From an uncultured Lachnospiraceae bacterium (GTDB lineage: Bacteria > Bacillota > Clostridia > Lachnospirales > Lachnospiraceae), in NCBI GenBank assembly GCA_910577165.1, contig CAJTLX010000032.1:1-37930 (forward strand): DNA of 37,930 nt, given 5' to 3'. Of the stretch, positions 16,925 to 25,133 are shown piece by piece. Position numbers and translations under genes: made by a program. Below the pieces are notes generated by a model. The model did no database searches. It was not told where the DNA came from and was given only the letters and a program-made list of their open reading frames with translations. How positions within the stretch are numbered: the stretch's first letter is position 1; every line of letters begins with the position of its first letter.

Positions 16925-18342
16925 GTTGACCACCCCTTTTTTCCCTTCCAATAAAATTCTGGATATTTTTCGTTCAGGTAGGAAAGAACGTATCTGGCAT
17001 AATCTTCAATAAAGTTTATATTGCCTTTGAAATCCTGTGCTTTATTAAAAGTTAAGATACAGGCAGCCTTGGAAACAGATTTTATTGTTCGGTAAGGTTC
17101 TGATTTAAGATTTGTGTATTTATAGTAGCGATCTTCTGTGTGGTAATCTTGAATAAAAACTTTAGACTTATTATAAGTATTTATTAGATTTTCCATGTTT
17201 ATTATTTCTATTTCCTCACTGATTTCAATATCATATGGATTTTGTGTAAAACAACTTACAACTTGATAAATATCAGCATAAGAATTAACTCTTTGTTTTG
17301 TAAAAAGAGGAGGAAAATAGTGATTTTGAAATGATTGTGTCAAATCAAAATTTTTTAACTCTGATTCGGAAAATTCACTTATTGTTATAAGTGAATGGGA
17401 TAAATCCAATTCTTCGCTATAAGTAACTGAAGTCGTAATATTTTTATTATTTATTGTATGTCTACGTTGAATATCAAGTCTATTTTCGGAAGGATTATCA
17501 AAAATAATATATTTATTTTGAGGATGTGTAAATATAATTCTTGATATGGCACTTTTTTGTTTACTGTTATATGGTATGATACTATGTACTTCTTTTGTAT
17601 CTTTATTTTTTAAAATTTGGTCTTCCACTTGTTCAGATATCGATTGTAAGTCATCTGTACTTCCTGCCCAAATATTCCAAACTAGAGTTTTTTCATTAGT
17701 AGTCGCTTCTATGGCATCGTAAAATTCCCAATTTTTAAAAAAAGACTTTTTTATTGTATCAACCGAAACCGTAGGATCGAAAAAAGTAATTTTAGCAAAT
17801 CTGCGTGAATATGGTGAATAAATTGGTGGAAAATTATATTGATATTGCATAGCAGCTTTAAATAAAACATTTTCCTCTTGTACAAAGGCATCACTTTTTT
17901 CAACTTTAAAGTAAAAGGTTTTCGATTGTTTATCACCTTCAATTTCAATTTTATATTCCTTACCATCCGTTATTTTGATAAATTCTTCATAAGAACAATG
18001 GAAAAATATTCCAATAAAGTTATTTTGAGTGGAACAAGAATTAATTTTTTTAATTTTGGGTATAATTGCCTTAAAATTTCCATAATCCTTATTTTTATTT
18101 ATATTTACAAGCATAGTAAAAATTCTCCAGTAGGGAGAAGAGCATTCATTAGCTTCCATTTGCTGTAAAAGTTCTTTTTGCAGAGCGGATAATTTTTTAT
18201 TAGTATAGTTTAGTGTGTTTATAAAAAGACTTTCCAAACACTCTGCTTTTTCGTCCTGCCATGTTTTATGAATGATATTTGTTATCGTCTTTTGAAGATC
18301 TGATAAATCATTATGTGTAAAGGGTGGTTTGTTCGGTATCAT
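16921..18342 (-). CDS. Unknown protein of the injection operon, possible baseplate subunit, 473 aa
   Basis: No family is recognised with confidence. The first about 80 residues are helical (DLQKTITNIIHKTWQDEKAE, KLSALQKELLQQM) and the rest is predominantly beta-like, ending in GKKGWST. A stretch YNFPPIYSPYSRRFAKITFFDPT around residues 168-190 and RYYKYTNLKSEPYRTIKSVS near 415 are the most distinctive parts. There is no signal peptide or membrane segment. GAGGGAATTTCT precedes the ATG. It directly follows the VgrG-like gene (gap 10 bp) and its stop overlaps the next start. In contractile systems this position is commonly held by baseplate wedge genes, so that role is a guess from synteny. Confidence 0.8.
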   Translation of the reverse strand: MIPNKPPFTHNDLSDLQKTITNIIHKTWQDEKAECLESLFINTLNYTNKKLSALQKELLQQMEANECSSPYWRIFTMLVNINKNKDYGNFKAIIPKIKKINSCSTQNNFIGIFFHCSYEEFIKITDGKEYKIEIEGDKQSKTFYFKVEKSDAFVQEENVLFKAAMQYQYNFPPIYSPYSRRFAKITFFDPTVSVDTIKKSFFKNWEFYDAIEATTNEKTLVWNIWAGSTDDLQSISEQVEDQILKNKDTKEVHSIIPYNSKQKSAISRIIFTHPQNKYIIFDNPSENRLDIQRRHTINNKNITTSVTYSEELDLSHSLITISEFSESELKNFDLTQSFQNHYFPPLFTKQRVNSYADIYQVVSCFTQNPYDIEISEEIEIINMENLINTYNKSKVFIQDYHTEDRYYKYTNLKSEPYRTIKSVSKAACILTFNKAQDFKGNINFIEDYARYVLSYLNEKYPEFYWKGKKGWST

Positions 18343-18352
18343 AGAAATTCCC

Positions 18353-19804
18353 TCATTTCAAATGTATTTTATTTCCTTGTATATCAATCTCTTCCCCTGA
18401 AATATTAATTTTTTCTCCCTTAATATTAACTTTTTCTTTAGCATTTATTGTAATATTTTTGTTTATTTGTTGTGCAATATTAGTACTAGATATATCAATT
18501 GTTCCCGTTTCTATTTTAATATTATCATCTATCAAAATTTTTGTTTTACCAACTGCAATTTCAAGTGATTTATTGTTTAATATAAAAGTATTTTCACCTG
18601 CCTTAAATAAAATGTTTTCGTCTGATAAAATCACAGTATTGCCATTTGCGCTAATTTCTAGTTCTTTTTCTTTAAAGATAATTTGTTTTCCGTAAATATT
18701 TGCGATGTATTTTTGTATAGGAAGTCTTAAATCTTCCTTGAAAGGTGTGTTTCCAAAAACTTCATAAGCGATGAATGTATTATTATTATAAATAATTTCA
18801 ACCATATCACCTTTGTCAGGAAGAAAAATTAATCCACCATTTTGTGCAGAGTATGGTGTTTGATACGGAATCCAAATTTGATTTTCTGGTTCTGCATCCA
18901 AATAGTCACATATTCTAATTTTAGATTCTGGATCATAATAATTAAAATCGACTTTTATTCTCCCTTTAAATTCCGGATCATTATTATCTGTAGTGATGGC
19001 ATGCAAAACAATTTGTTTTTGACAAACTTGAATATCCGTAATGGGTATTCTGTCAAGATCATAAAGGATATATTTATATTTTAATACGTTATTTTCGAGA
19101 AAAATATTTTCTTCGATTACATATTTTGTTTTGTTTTTTATTATCACTTTTTGACCGAGCCTAATATACTGATTACGTAATACTACTTTGATAATTTCAT
19201 AATTTTGTTCTGGAACATTGCCGTTGTTATCATAGGTTTCTGTAAAAGAAAAATTTTCCCATGCTTCTATCTTTTCAGGAGGTTCATCTAAAATTTTTCC
19301 CATTATGAGCTGTACTTTAGACGATTTTGTATCATCAAGAACAAAAGCAAGTTTGTTATAACTTTGTGCAACTCTCATAATAAACGCGAAATCGGTTTCA
19401 TTGCATTGCAAAATAGGATATTCTATAATAGTTTTATCTTCAAAGTCAATATCCATATTTCCCGCATTCCCTAGAAAAGCAGTGATGGAGTCAAGAGCTT
19501 TTCTAGGGTTTTGAAAAATTCTTTTTTCTGGTTTGAAATCATGCTGTATTGAGCATGAAGCCGCCTTAATAAGGATTTCTGTGTGGGAGAAGTAATTTTC
19601 GGAGGAAATTTTTATAATATACCCACAGAATATATATCTCCCATCCACAGTGATAAATATATCGTTCCCTAACTTTGCAAAAAAGGTATCTGAAGACTTA
19701 TTACAAATGTTGATTTTAAAATCACATTGACTATGACAATAAGCCTTTTTTATCAAAGAGAATTCAGTTATGATTTCATTTTCAAAACCAGAAATAGATA
19801 GCAT
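18353..19804 (-). CDS. VgrG-like spike protein (gp27/gp5-type)
   Basis: The 483-aa product shows the order of a contractile-system spike. Residues 1-230 look like the gpD/gp27 region (VDGRYIFCGYI; NETDFAFIMRVAQSYNKLAFV, the classic 'TD-FIMR-A-' segment of VgrG). Residues about 270-350 form a gp5 OB-fold (GRIKVDFNYYDPESKI, QIWIPYQTPYSAQNGGLIFLPDKGDMVEI). From about 375 to the end there are short alternating repeats rich in I, K, N and E (KINISGEEIDIQGNKIHL), the beta-helical needle. The needle ends bluntly without a toxin, consistent with the separate PAAR-like tip encoded upstream. AAGGAG precedes the ATG. It is shorter than many proteobacterial VgrG proteins (600-1000 aa). Confidence 0.9.
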   Translation of the reverse strand: MLSISGFENEIITEFSLIKKAYCHSQCDFKINICNKSSDTFFAKLGNDIFITVDGRYIFCGYIIKISSENYFSHTEILIKAASCSIQHDFKPEKRIFQNPRKALDSITAFLGNAGNMDIDFEDKTIIEYPILQCNETDFAFIMRVAQSYNKLAFVLDDTKSSKVQLIMGKILDEPPEKIEAWENFSFTETYDNNGNVPEQNYEIIKVVLRNQYIRLGQKVIIKNKTKYVIEENIFLENNVLKYKYILYDLDRIPITDIQVCQKQIVLHAITTDNNDPEFKGRIKVDFNYYDPESKIRICDYLDAEPENQIWIPYQTPYSAQNGGLIFLPDKGDMVEIIYNNNTFIAYEVFGNTPFKEDLRLPIQKYIANIYGKQIIFKEKELEISANGNTVILSDENILFKAGENTFILNNKSLEIAVGKTKILIDDNIKIETGTIDISSTNIAQQINKNITINAKEKVNIKGEKINISGEEIDIQGNKIHLK

Positions 19805-19825
19805 GGTTTACTCCTTGCGAAAGTT

Positions 19826-20281
19826 TTAGATAAGGGAGGATGTATCATGTTCAAACTCTGAAGAATATCCCTGAGTTTGTGTAAGCTTAATAATAAAATA
19901 TGTTTCTTCGCCTTCATATTCCTCTTTAAAATCCTCTACAAACATTTCTTTTAAGTGGAAAGAACGCAAAAGAACAGCGTTGCTGTCTTGAATTTCAATG
20001 TCTACAGTTCTTTTAATTCCTTGACCCATTGATATTAATGCCCAGTCCATAAAGTCCTTGCATGCCTGATTTGTTGCTTTATCTATAGAAATTTTAAGTT
20101 CTAGTTTATTTAAAATGGAATTTGAACGGTCGCTTACATTCTCTTGAATGGTATCAATAAAAAAATGTATATGCTGAATTTTCCCATTTACAGCTTTGTC
20201 ACGAATTCCATCCAATTCAATAACTGGAATGCGGCTTTCACTTATTCCTTCATTTGCTGTTACTCTGATCATATATTGCAT
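19826..20281 (-). CDS. Hcp/gp19-like inner tube protein
   Basis: The 151-aa protein has the size and pattern of contractile tail tube subunits: an N-terminal beta strand, alternating strands in residues 20-60 (GKIQHIHFFIDTIQE), a helix (NQACKDFMDWALISMGQG), then VDIEIQDSNAVLLRSFHLKEMFVEDF and a final strand (TYFIIKLTQTQG). The closing part matches the tube-protein order: a V-I-I-D-x-N/G strand, a hydrophobic 'W/F-L-A/M' segment, then E-E-x-x-I-x-L strand. Hexamers of such proteins stack into the expelled tube. It lies between the sheath candidate and the VgrG gene, as expected. Sequence identity to classical Hcp is not obvious, so the call rests on pattern and order. Confidence 0.75.
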   Translation of the reverse strand: MQYMIRVTANEGISESRIPVIELDGIRDKAVNGKIQHIHFFIDTIQENVSDRSNSILNKLELKISIDKATNQACKDFMDWALISMGQGIKRTVDIEIQDSNAVLLRSFHLKEMFVEDFKEEYEGEETYFIIKLTQTQGYSSEFEHDTSSLI

Positions 20282-20306
20282 AATATAAATTCCTTTCTAT
20301 AAAAAA

Positions 20307-22550
20307 TCAATCCTCAATGCTAACTTCAACTTCATCTTGATTCTTATCATGTGAAATTTTGTATTTAGTAAGTTCTGTGTTAAAGGTAATTTCTTCATTG
20401 ATTTTAACGTTACTGTAGTTTGGTGAGTAAACCAGATTATTTATATATCTTTTCGACGCTGAAATGGCATTCCACCGATTGCATTGTTGTTTGGCAATGG
20501 ATAGATCTTTTGTGAGGTTATAATAATTGCATACATAGGTGCTGGTAAAAGTGCTAAAAAGTGGATGATAGTATTGTTTTACTTCGCCGTTTGGCTGCTG
20601 ATCTTCTCTTTTGTGTAAAGTTCGCGCACGGTAAACATATGCATGTTCTTGTTGTAGAGGTATGCCTCTATCAATATATCCTGCAGCATCACAACAGAAA
20701 CAAAATCCAAATCCCCCATCTTCAGCAATTTCTTTTTGTAGATCTGAATCCCATGAGAGAAGGGATTCACGATTTAATTTAGTAGGGAATATATGACGTA
20801 ATGCTACCATATTGTTGCCTTGGATAAAACTACCTTCGAAATCGAAACGTACAGGAGGGCAAAGGATTGGATTTACCTCAAACCCTTTTTCCTTTAAAAT
20901 ATTGCATTTTTGAGTCAAAACAGTTAATCCACAGGCGATATATGAAGCATCTAAATAAATTGCTGAAAGCTGAAGCGTATCTTTTTCTCTAAATTTTACA
21001 GTTGTATTTCTTTCCGGCAGAAGAGTAAAATTAGGATAACAAAATACTGCATATCTGGATTCCTTCTTAACAGAAATTTCTTTAAAAATATTGTTCTTAT
21101 AATTATTTATATCATTTTTTGTAAGGCATCCTTGACTGGTTTTTTTGCATCCCTTGAAATTGAAAAATGTAATAATACGATGCCTATTTAAAATATCCAA
21201 TGCTTGTGTTAAGGTTTCAAATTGTACTAAATCCAAGTTTTTGATATCATAAACATCTTCATCTTCATCATCGTCATCATTATTTAGATTTTCCTCCCGT
21301 TCTGGACCTGTAAGTTCCACGATATCTTTGTGATAAACGGCTGGAATAATTGATAGCCAAATTCGGTTATCATCTGTCTGATGACCTGCATCTTTTATGA
21401 AAGATTCAAATTGTTTGCGGTGTTCTTCATTTTTCATAAGTTCCTCAATGGTGCAGTTTGCAACAATAAGTTCACTCCCTTCTCCTGCGTGATCAAAAAA
21501 GGCTTTTACATTTATAACCTTTTCAATTAATGGAAGAATATTTTTGGAGAAATTTTCGTTTGATTCTTTATAAATAAAACTATATTTTTGAAGGTTGTTT
21601 TCCAATTGCACATCGGATAAAACGCGGAGTGAATTTTTATTTTCCGAAAACATTGCTAAGTGCATATCACGCATGAATTCAAAATTGGTTTCATTAGCAT
21701 TTTGTTTTGCTTGATGCTTGTCAAAGTCATTAGATAATATTTCGTATATTTTTGTTTCTGGCGAATGTTCAGCGGAAGTTTCTATTAAAACCATGTCTTG
21801 GGTGGGAATTTCTTTATAAGTAACTTTAAGATCTCCTTTATCGTCAATATAGTAGTCTGTTTGACGATCAGGGATGCTTTCTGGCGTGGAATCAGATTTA
21901 TTTTCGCATTTTTGACGATATTCTAATTCTAGTTCTGTTTGTCTGATTAACAGCGGAATTGCATTAAATTTAGAGTTATTGTCAATATACTCTTCTTTAA
22001 TGTGTTTTCGTAATTTTTTGATGGCTTTTGCATGAATATTTTTTTCATGGATGCTTCCGTTTTGTTGTTCTAGCTGGAGATATTGCTCCATATGATATTT
22101 TAATTCACGCCGAATATCCAAGACATTTTTCATCGCTGTGCTAGGACTATAAGCTTCTTCTGTAATTCGATTAAAATTTAGTGTTATGTCACTTTCAAGA
22201 CTTTTCCCTTTGGTTGTATATAATTTTTCCATTGCTTTAAAAAAAGGTTGTTCGCAGAGTTTATGTTCTGTTGCATTAGAATTTTCGGAGTTGTTAAGGG
22301 AATAGTCATATACCGGAATTTGACCAATACCCTCAATTTCCTTGCTTCTTATTGTATCATAGTATACTGGTGTAAATTTTTCTAAAAATTCTTCGTAACT
22401 ATGGCAAATAAGTTTTTCTATAACATTGGAAAAGCGGACATCTCTAGATTCCTCACCTGTTTTTAATATAAGATCAAGACGATTACCGTTATTTCCTTCT
22501 GTAAATTTTTCGAATAAGATTGTTCGATTGGTTTGGGTTATTGCTGCCAT
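20307..22550 (-). CDS. Probable contractile sheath protein with insertion domain, 747 aa
   Basis: The C-terminal half looks like a contractile sheath: RIWLSIIPAV (396-405), an RYAVFCYPNFTLL strand (499-511) followed after about 20 residues by a YLDASYIACGLTVLTQ segment (532-547) that resembles the 'YYPW... ppSGhvAGi-A' core of phage and T6 sheaths, and a C-terminal helix bundle with RWNAISASKRYINN near 695. Residues about 90-380 form a long helical insertion or N-terminal domain (KHIKEEY, ELELEYRQK), and an acidic loop of eleven N/D/E residues occurs at 422-432. Typical sheaths are 350-500 aa, so this one is unusually long. It is adjacent to the tube gene. The immunity gene's stop lies 1 bp before its ATG. 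Confidence 0.65.
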   Translation of the reverse strand: MAAITQTNRTILFEKFTEGNNGNRLDLILKTGEESRDVRFSNVIEKLICHSYEEFLEKFTPVYYDTIRSKEIEGIGQIPVYDYSLNNSENSNATEHKLCEQPFFKAMEKLYTTKGKSLESDITLNFNRITEEAYSPSTAMKNVLDIRRELKYHMEQYLQLEQQNGSIHEKNIHAKAIKKLRKHIKEEYIDNNSKFNAIPLLIRQTELELEYRQKCENKSDSTPESIPDRQTDYYIDDKGDLKVTYKEIPTQDMVLIETSAEHSPETKIYEILSNDFDKHQAKQNANETNFEFMRDMHLAMFSENKNSLRVLSDVQLENNLQKYSFIYKESNENFSKNILPLIEKVINVKAFFDHAGEGSELIVANCTIEELMKNEEHRKQFESFIKDAGHQTDDNRIWLSIIPAVYHKDIVELTGPEREENLNNDDDDEDEDVYDIKNLDLVQFETLTQALDILNRHRIITFFNFKGCKKTSQGCLTKNDINNYKNNIFKEISVKKESRYAVFCYPNFTLLPERNTTVKFREKDTLQLSAIYLDASYIACGLTVLTQKCNILKEKGFEVNPILCPPVRFDFEGSFIQGNNMVALRHIFPTKLNRESLLSWDSDLQKEIAEDGGFGFCFCCDAAGYIDRGIPLQQEHAYVYRARTLHKREDQQPNGEVKQYYHPLFSTFTSTYVCNYYNLTKDLSIAKQQCNRWNAISASKRYINNLVYSPNYSNVKINEEITFNTELTKYKISHDKNQDEVEVSIED

Positions 22551-22551
22551 C

Positions 22552-23112
22552 TTACATACTCCTTAAATTTTCGTCTTCGAAAAAGTGAAATCCCTCTAAG
22601 ATTCCTGCTTTTTCTATCACTTCTTTTAGCTTTTTTGTAACAATGATTTCATTATTATTAAGTCCAGCAATCTTAAAAATTTCATAGTTACCGACTTTTT
22701 CTTCTTCAATAGTAATCGTTTCTGCATGGTTTAGTTCATCAACTATGCATTGATCTTTTCTCAGACAGTCGATCCGTGGTGGGATTGCAAGCCAGTAAGT
22801 TTCATATAGATTTCCAAATTTTCGAACCAGGTTTACACGTTGATAAAAAAGGTTTCGAATGTCTAAGCGGTCAAATTCTTTTTTTAGTCGTTCAGAAACT
22901 AATGGTACATTATTCTGTTCTGAACAGATAAAGTCAGCTAATTGACTTCCGCTGGATTCATCAAGTGCTAATTCCCTTAAAGATTTATCCACGTATTGAA
23001 ATTCGCTTTTTTGGCATACCAATCTTAGTCGTTCAGGGATGGATGCTTCATCAAGGTAAATGTAATCAGAATCCTCAATATCATTGGCTACGATAAAATA
23101 GTATTTTCCCAT
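22552..23112 (-). CDS. Probable Imm11-like immunity protein (DUF1629 type), 186 aa
   Basis: The protein follows the layout of the Imm11/DUF1629 immunity family: a short beta N-terminus (KYYFIVAND), a middle WLAIPPRIDCLRKDQC segment (about 127-142) and a C-terminal region NEIIVTKKLKEVIEKAGILEGFHF in which 'h-h-S/T-ehh-eh-ek--h-G--F' is the family's typical end. It is acidic and has no signal peptide, so it acts in the cytoplasm. It lies directly behind the nuclease-toxin gene, the usual place of a cognate immunity gene, and is followed by the sheath gene at a 1-bp gap. It has AAAGGA before its ATG and a possible private promoter, so that protection can outlast operon shut-off (inference). Confidence 0.7.
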   Translation of the reverse strand: MGKYYFIVANDIEDSDYIYLDEASIPERLRLVCQKSEFQYVDKSLRELALDESSGSQLADFICSEQNNVPLVSERLKKEFDRLDIRNLFYQRVNLVRKFGNLYETYWLAIPPRIDCLRKDQCIVDELNHAETITIEEEKVGNYEIFKIAGLNNNEIIVTKKLKEVIEKAGILEGFHFFEDENLRSM

Positions 23113-23147
23113 ATTTTTCCTTTCTTCTAAATAGGTTATCTTGGTTT

Positions 23148-23181
23148 AATATAGTATATCTTGCAATCGATCAAATCGATT
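23148..23181 (-). promoter_or_regulatory. Possible private promoter of the immunity gene with ATCGAT palindrome
   Basis: Leftward TTTGAT (23175-23170) and TATATT (23153-23148) are 16 bp apart, 35 bp before the immunity start. The -35 area is covered by a perfect inverted repeat AATCGAT-caa-ATCGATT (23165-23181). The boxes are imperfect, and the gap of 82 bp is the longest inside this otherwise tightly packed operon. Confidence 0.35.
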
Positions 23182-23194
23182 AACTGAAAGTATG

Positions 23195-24700
23195 CTAAGT
23201 CTTTTTGGGGTTTAGATAGTTTTCTTGATATTCTTCAAGGCTGATGTCCATATCATATAAAATTGCAGGAAATGAAACATAGAGCCGTTTGTTTAAGTAG
23301 CTAAGTGTTTTATTCCTGTTGGGAAATTTATTGATTCGTTCTCTTAGCCGATTACTCATATTGTTTATCCGGTTAAAAAATTCTTTTTTGCTTTTTTCAT
23401 AATTTTTCATAAAACAGGTATCTTCGTACATGTCCATGTAATAATTACTTAAAAGATCAAGTTCTGCTATTACAATGGATTCATAGGAGCGTATTTTGTA
23501 CGCTTCGAAATGTTTTTCACGGAGCTTTTTAAGTGGACGCTCGTATGTATGTGGGCCGCAATGCAATTGAGAACCAACGAAATTACGTTCCGCTTGAGAA
23601 AAACCCATAAATAAATTATTATTATGAAGGTCTTTATCCATAAGGTTATAGTATTGCTTTGCCCGCGCGTCTTCCGTGTTATTTATTTCTTCCGTTTCAG
23701 TTGTATTTTTTGGGGTGGGAAGTAAAATCCCATTTTCACTTATGTTAATATCATAGTCAAAAAAATATCCCATCTTTAAAAGAAGCTCATATCTGCGATG
23801 ATCCCCGTCCATCTTACTATAGCATTCATTGCCGGGAATAAGATGGTGGTGTGCAATGGAAAAAATTTGGGTATTTGAAATATTTACCATCACTTCATAT
23901 AATGAATTGTATTTATCGCGCAGATTTTTTTTTAAAGAACCACTGTCATTTTCATATCGGAGCTGACATGGGGCAGTACGAAATCCACAAGCGTTTTTAT
24001 ACTCTTCCGGGCAATTGCCACTACACCAATGTTTTTGGCGAAGGAGGGCAGGGGATGGACCTGGCGGGGAAGCAGATTCAGGTTGTGATTTTGGGTCATT
24101 CTGGATAACTACTGGGGTCACGTATGCCTTGGTCGGTTCATTTAAAGTCATATCATCGTTCCTTTTGGTTTGTGATAAATGCTTTTTTATCTTGCTGTCA
24201 TTGGAAGCTAAATGGAATGTGGATGTCTTCGGTATGGGATTCTTTTGGTGGTTTTTCTTTTTGTCCCTTTCACTTTTTGCACTTTGTCGTTCTACTTGTT
24301 TTTCAAGCATTTTTTGATAAGGCTTTGGAAGTGAGGAAAACTCAAGGCGTGAAAAGAAAGAACCACCATATTCAATTTTACTTTGCAGTGAATCCTTGAG
24401 AATAATTGTTCCGCCAAAGGAGCATGGGATGGAGGAGCCATTAAGCAGTATTTTATTACCGCAACAGGTAACCTTGGATGTTTTTCGCCAAAGGGGAAAA
24501 ACCTGTGGAGTGCAGGGTTTACCATTCACAGCACTGCACATCCCACAACCAAGTCGCGGTTTGTCTTTGGTGGTCAATGCTTGCAATGTAGGATATCTAT
24601 CTGTCAATATCACTTTATTGCCAGATTTAGATTCTATTGTTCCAAATCCTCCAAATGTACAAGTCCATTTTGCACCAGAACAAGCAAAATATCTCTCCAT
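23195..24700 (-). CDS. PAAR-like (DUF4280) tip protein with C-terminal AHH nuclease toxin
   Basis: The 501-aa product is a toxin-loaded spike tip. Residues 1-112 form a DUF4280 PAAR-like domain: MERYFACSGAKWTCTFGG, PRLGCGMCSAVNGKPCTPQ, NKILLNGSSIPCSFGG, with metal-binding cysteines. A K/Q-rich then proline-rich linker follows (about 130-220). The C-terminal domain has the HNH/Endo-VII AHH pattern: AHHHLIPGNE (283-292), RRYELLLKMGY, NGILLPT (323-329) and a second part LHCGPHTYERPLKKL (379-393). AHH domains cut DNA. ATG 24700 is chosen because GGAGG lies about 11 nt upstream; an in-frame TTG at 24718 overlaps that ribosome site. It is followed by its probable immunity gene and then by sheath, tube and spike genes. 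Confidence 0.88.
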   Translation of the reverse strand: MERYFACSGAKWTCTFGGFGTIESKSGNKVILTDRYPTLQALTTKDKPRLGCGMCSAVNGKPCTPQVFPLWRKTSKVTCCGNKILLNGSSIPCSFGGTIILKDSLQSKIEYGGSFFSRLEFSSLPKPYQKMLEKQVERQSAKSERDKKKNHQKNPIPKTSTFHLASNDSKIKKHLSQTKRNDDMTLNEPTKAYVTPVVIQNDPKSQPESASPPGPSPALLRQKHWCSGNCPEEYKNACGFRTAPCQLRYENDSGSLKKNLRDKYNSLYEVMVNISNTQIFSIAHHHLIPGNECYSKMDGDHRRYELLLKMGYFFDYDINISENGILLPTPKNTTETEEINNTEDARAKQYYNLMDKDLHNNNLFMGFSQAERNFVGSQLHCGPHTYERPLKKLREKHFEAYKIRSYESIVIAELDLLSNYYMDMYEDTCFMKNYEKSKKEFFNRINNMSNRLRERINKFPNRNKTLSYLNKRLYVSFPAILYDMDISLEEYQENYLNPKKT

Positions 24701-24755
24701 ATTTTTGTTCTCCTCCAAATGGATATATTAAAAAGTGAATAGCGCGAAAATTGCT

Positions 24756-24977
24756 TTAAACTAATTCCTGAAACAAATCGAAATCATTCGCTTCAGGGAA
24801 AAACACTCGCCGCATATACCTCTCTTCATCCAAATTAAATGTTTCTTTGCCGGAAAGTTTAGCCATCAATGTGCTGTATGTTATGCCCAGACTTTTTGCC
24901 ATTTCATCGAGGGAAATAGACTTTCTCACAATTTCAGCATATAGATTTTTATATACAATATAATTCTTATCTTCCAT
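24756..24977 (-). CDS. Small Cro-like HTH protein leading the injection operon, 73 aa
   Basis: The protein is essentially one XRE-type helix-turn-helix: YAEIVRKSISLDEMAKSLGITYSTLMAKLSGKETFNLDE, followed by a short acidic tail. This is the phage Cro-like small-regulator form ('N-x-E-h-K-S-h-x-h-x-x-hA-x-x-hG-I-x-x-x-T-h-x-x-K-h-x-G'). It is the first gene of the leftward transcript; its promoter is at 25089-25117 with a leader of about 105 nt, and the PAAR-toxin gene follows 55 bp later. No ribosome site sits close to the ATG; AAGGAG lies about 30 nt upstream, separated by an ACAGT-TTCG-ACTGT hairpin that could influence translation. It probably acts on the divergent control region. Confidence 0.8.
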   Translation of the reverse strand: MEDKNYIVYKNLYAEIVRKSISLDEMAKSLGITYSTLMAKLSGKETFNLDEERYMRRVFFPEANDFDLFQELV

Positions 24978-25064
24978 TGTTAGAATAAATACAGTCGAAA
25001 CTGTTTCTCCTTTCTGGATTTATAAAAATATATCAGTTTATAACTTATATTGCCCTGAAATTCG

Positions 25065-25107
25065 ACGCATTGCGCTATTTTAATTCATATAATACCACGC
25101 ATTGCGT
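25065..25107. promoter_or_regulatory. Two ACGCATTGCG operator-like sites
   Basis: ACGCATTGCG occurs at 25065-25074 and 25097-25106, 32 bp apart (three helical turns). The second is a perfect palindrome ACGCA-T-TGCGT (25097-25107) lying in the spacer of the leftward promoter; the first has one mismatch (TGCGC). A third half site, TATGCGTTA, lies in the rightward promoter near 25143-25151. This is the pattern of a repressor operator set. Confidence 0.65.
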
Positions 25108-25117
25108 TGAAAGTCAA
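25089..25117 (-). promoter_or_regulatory. Leftward promoter of the injection operon
   Basis: TTGACT (25117-25112) and TATTAT (25094-25089) are 17 bp apart. The spacer contains the perfect ACGCATTGCGT palindrome. Transcription would start near 25082 and read through the small HTH gene into the PAAR-toxin, immunity and apparatus genes. No other good promoter is seen in front of the operon. Confidence 0.75.
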
Positions 25118-25133
25118 GCATATACTTGACTTT
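25110..25133. promoter_or_regulatory. Perfect 9-bp inverted repeat joining both -35 boxes
   Basis: AAAGTCAAG-catata-CTTGACTTT is a perfect 9-bp inverted repeat. Its left arm holds the leftward -35 box and its right arm holds the rightward -35 box. A protein bound here would occlude both promoters at once. Confidence 0.75.
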
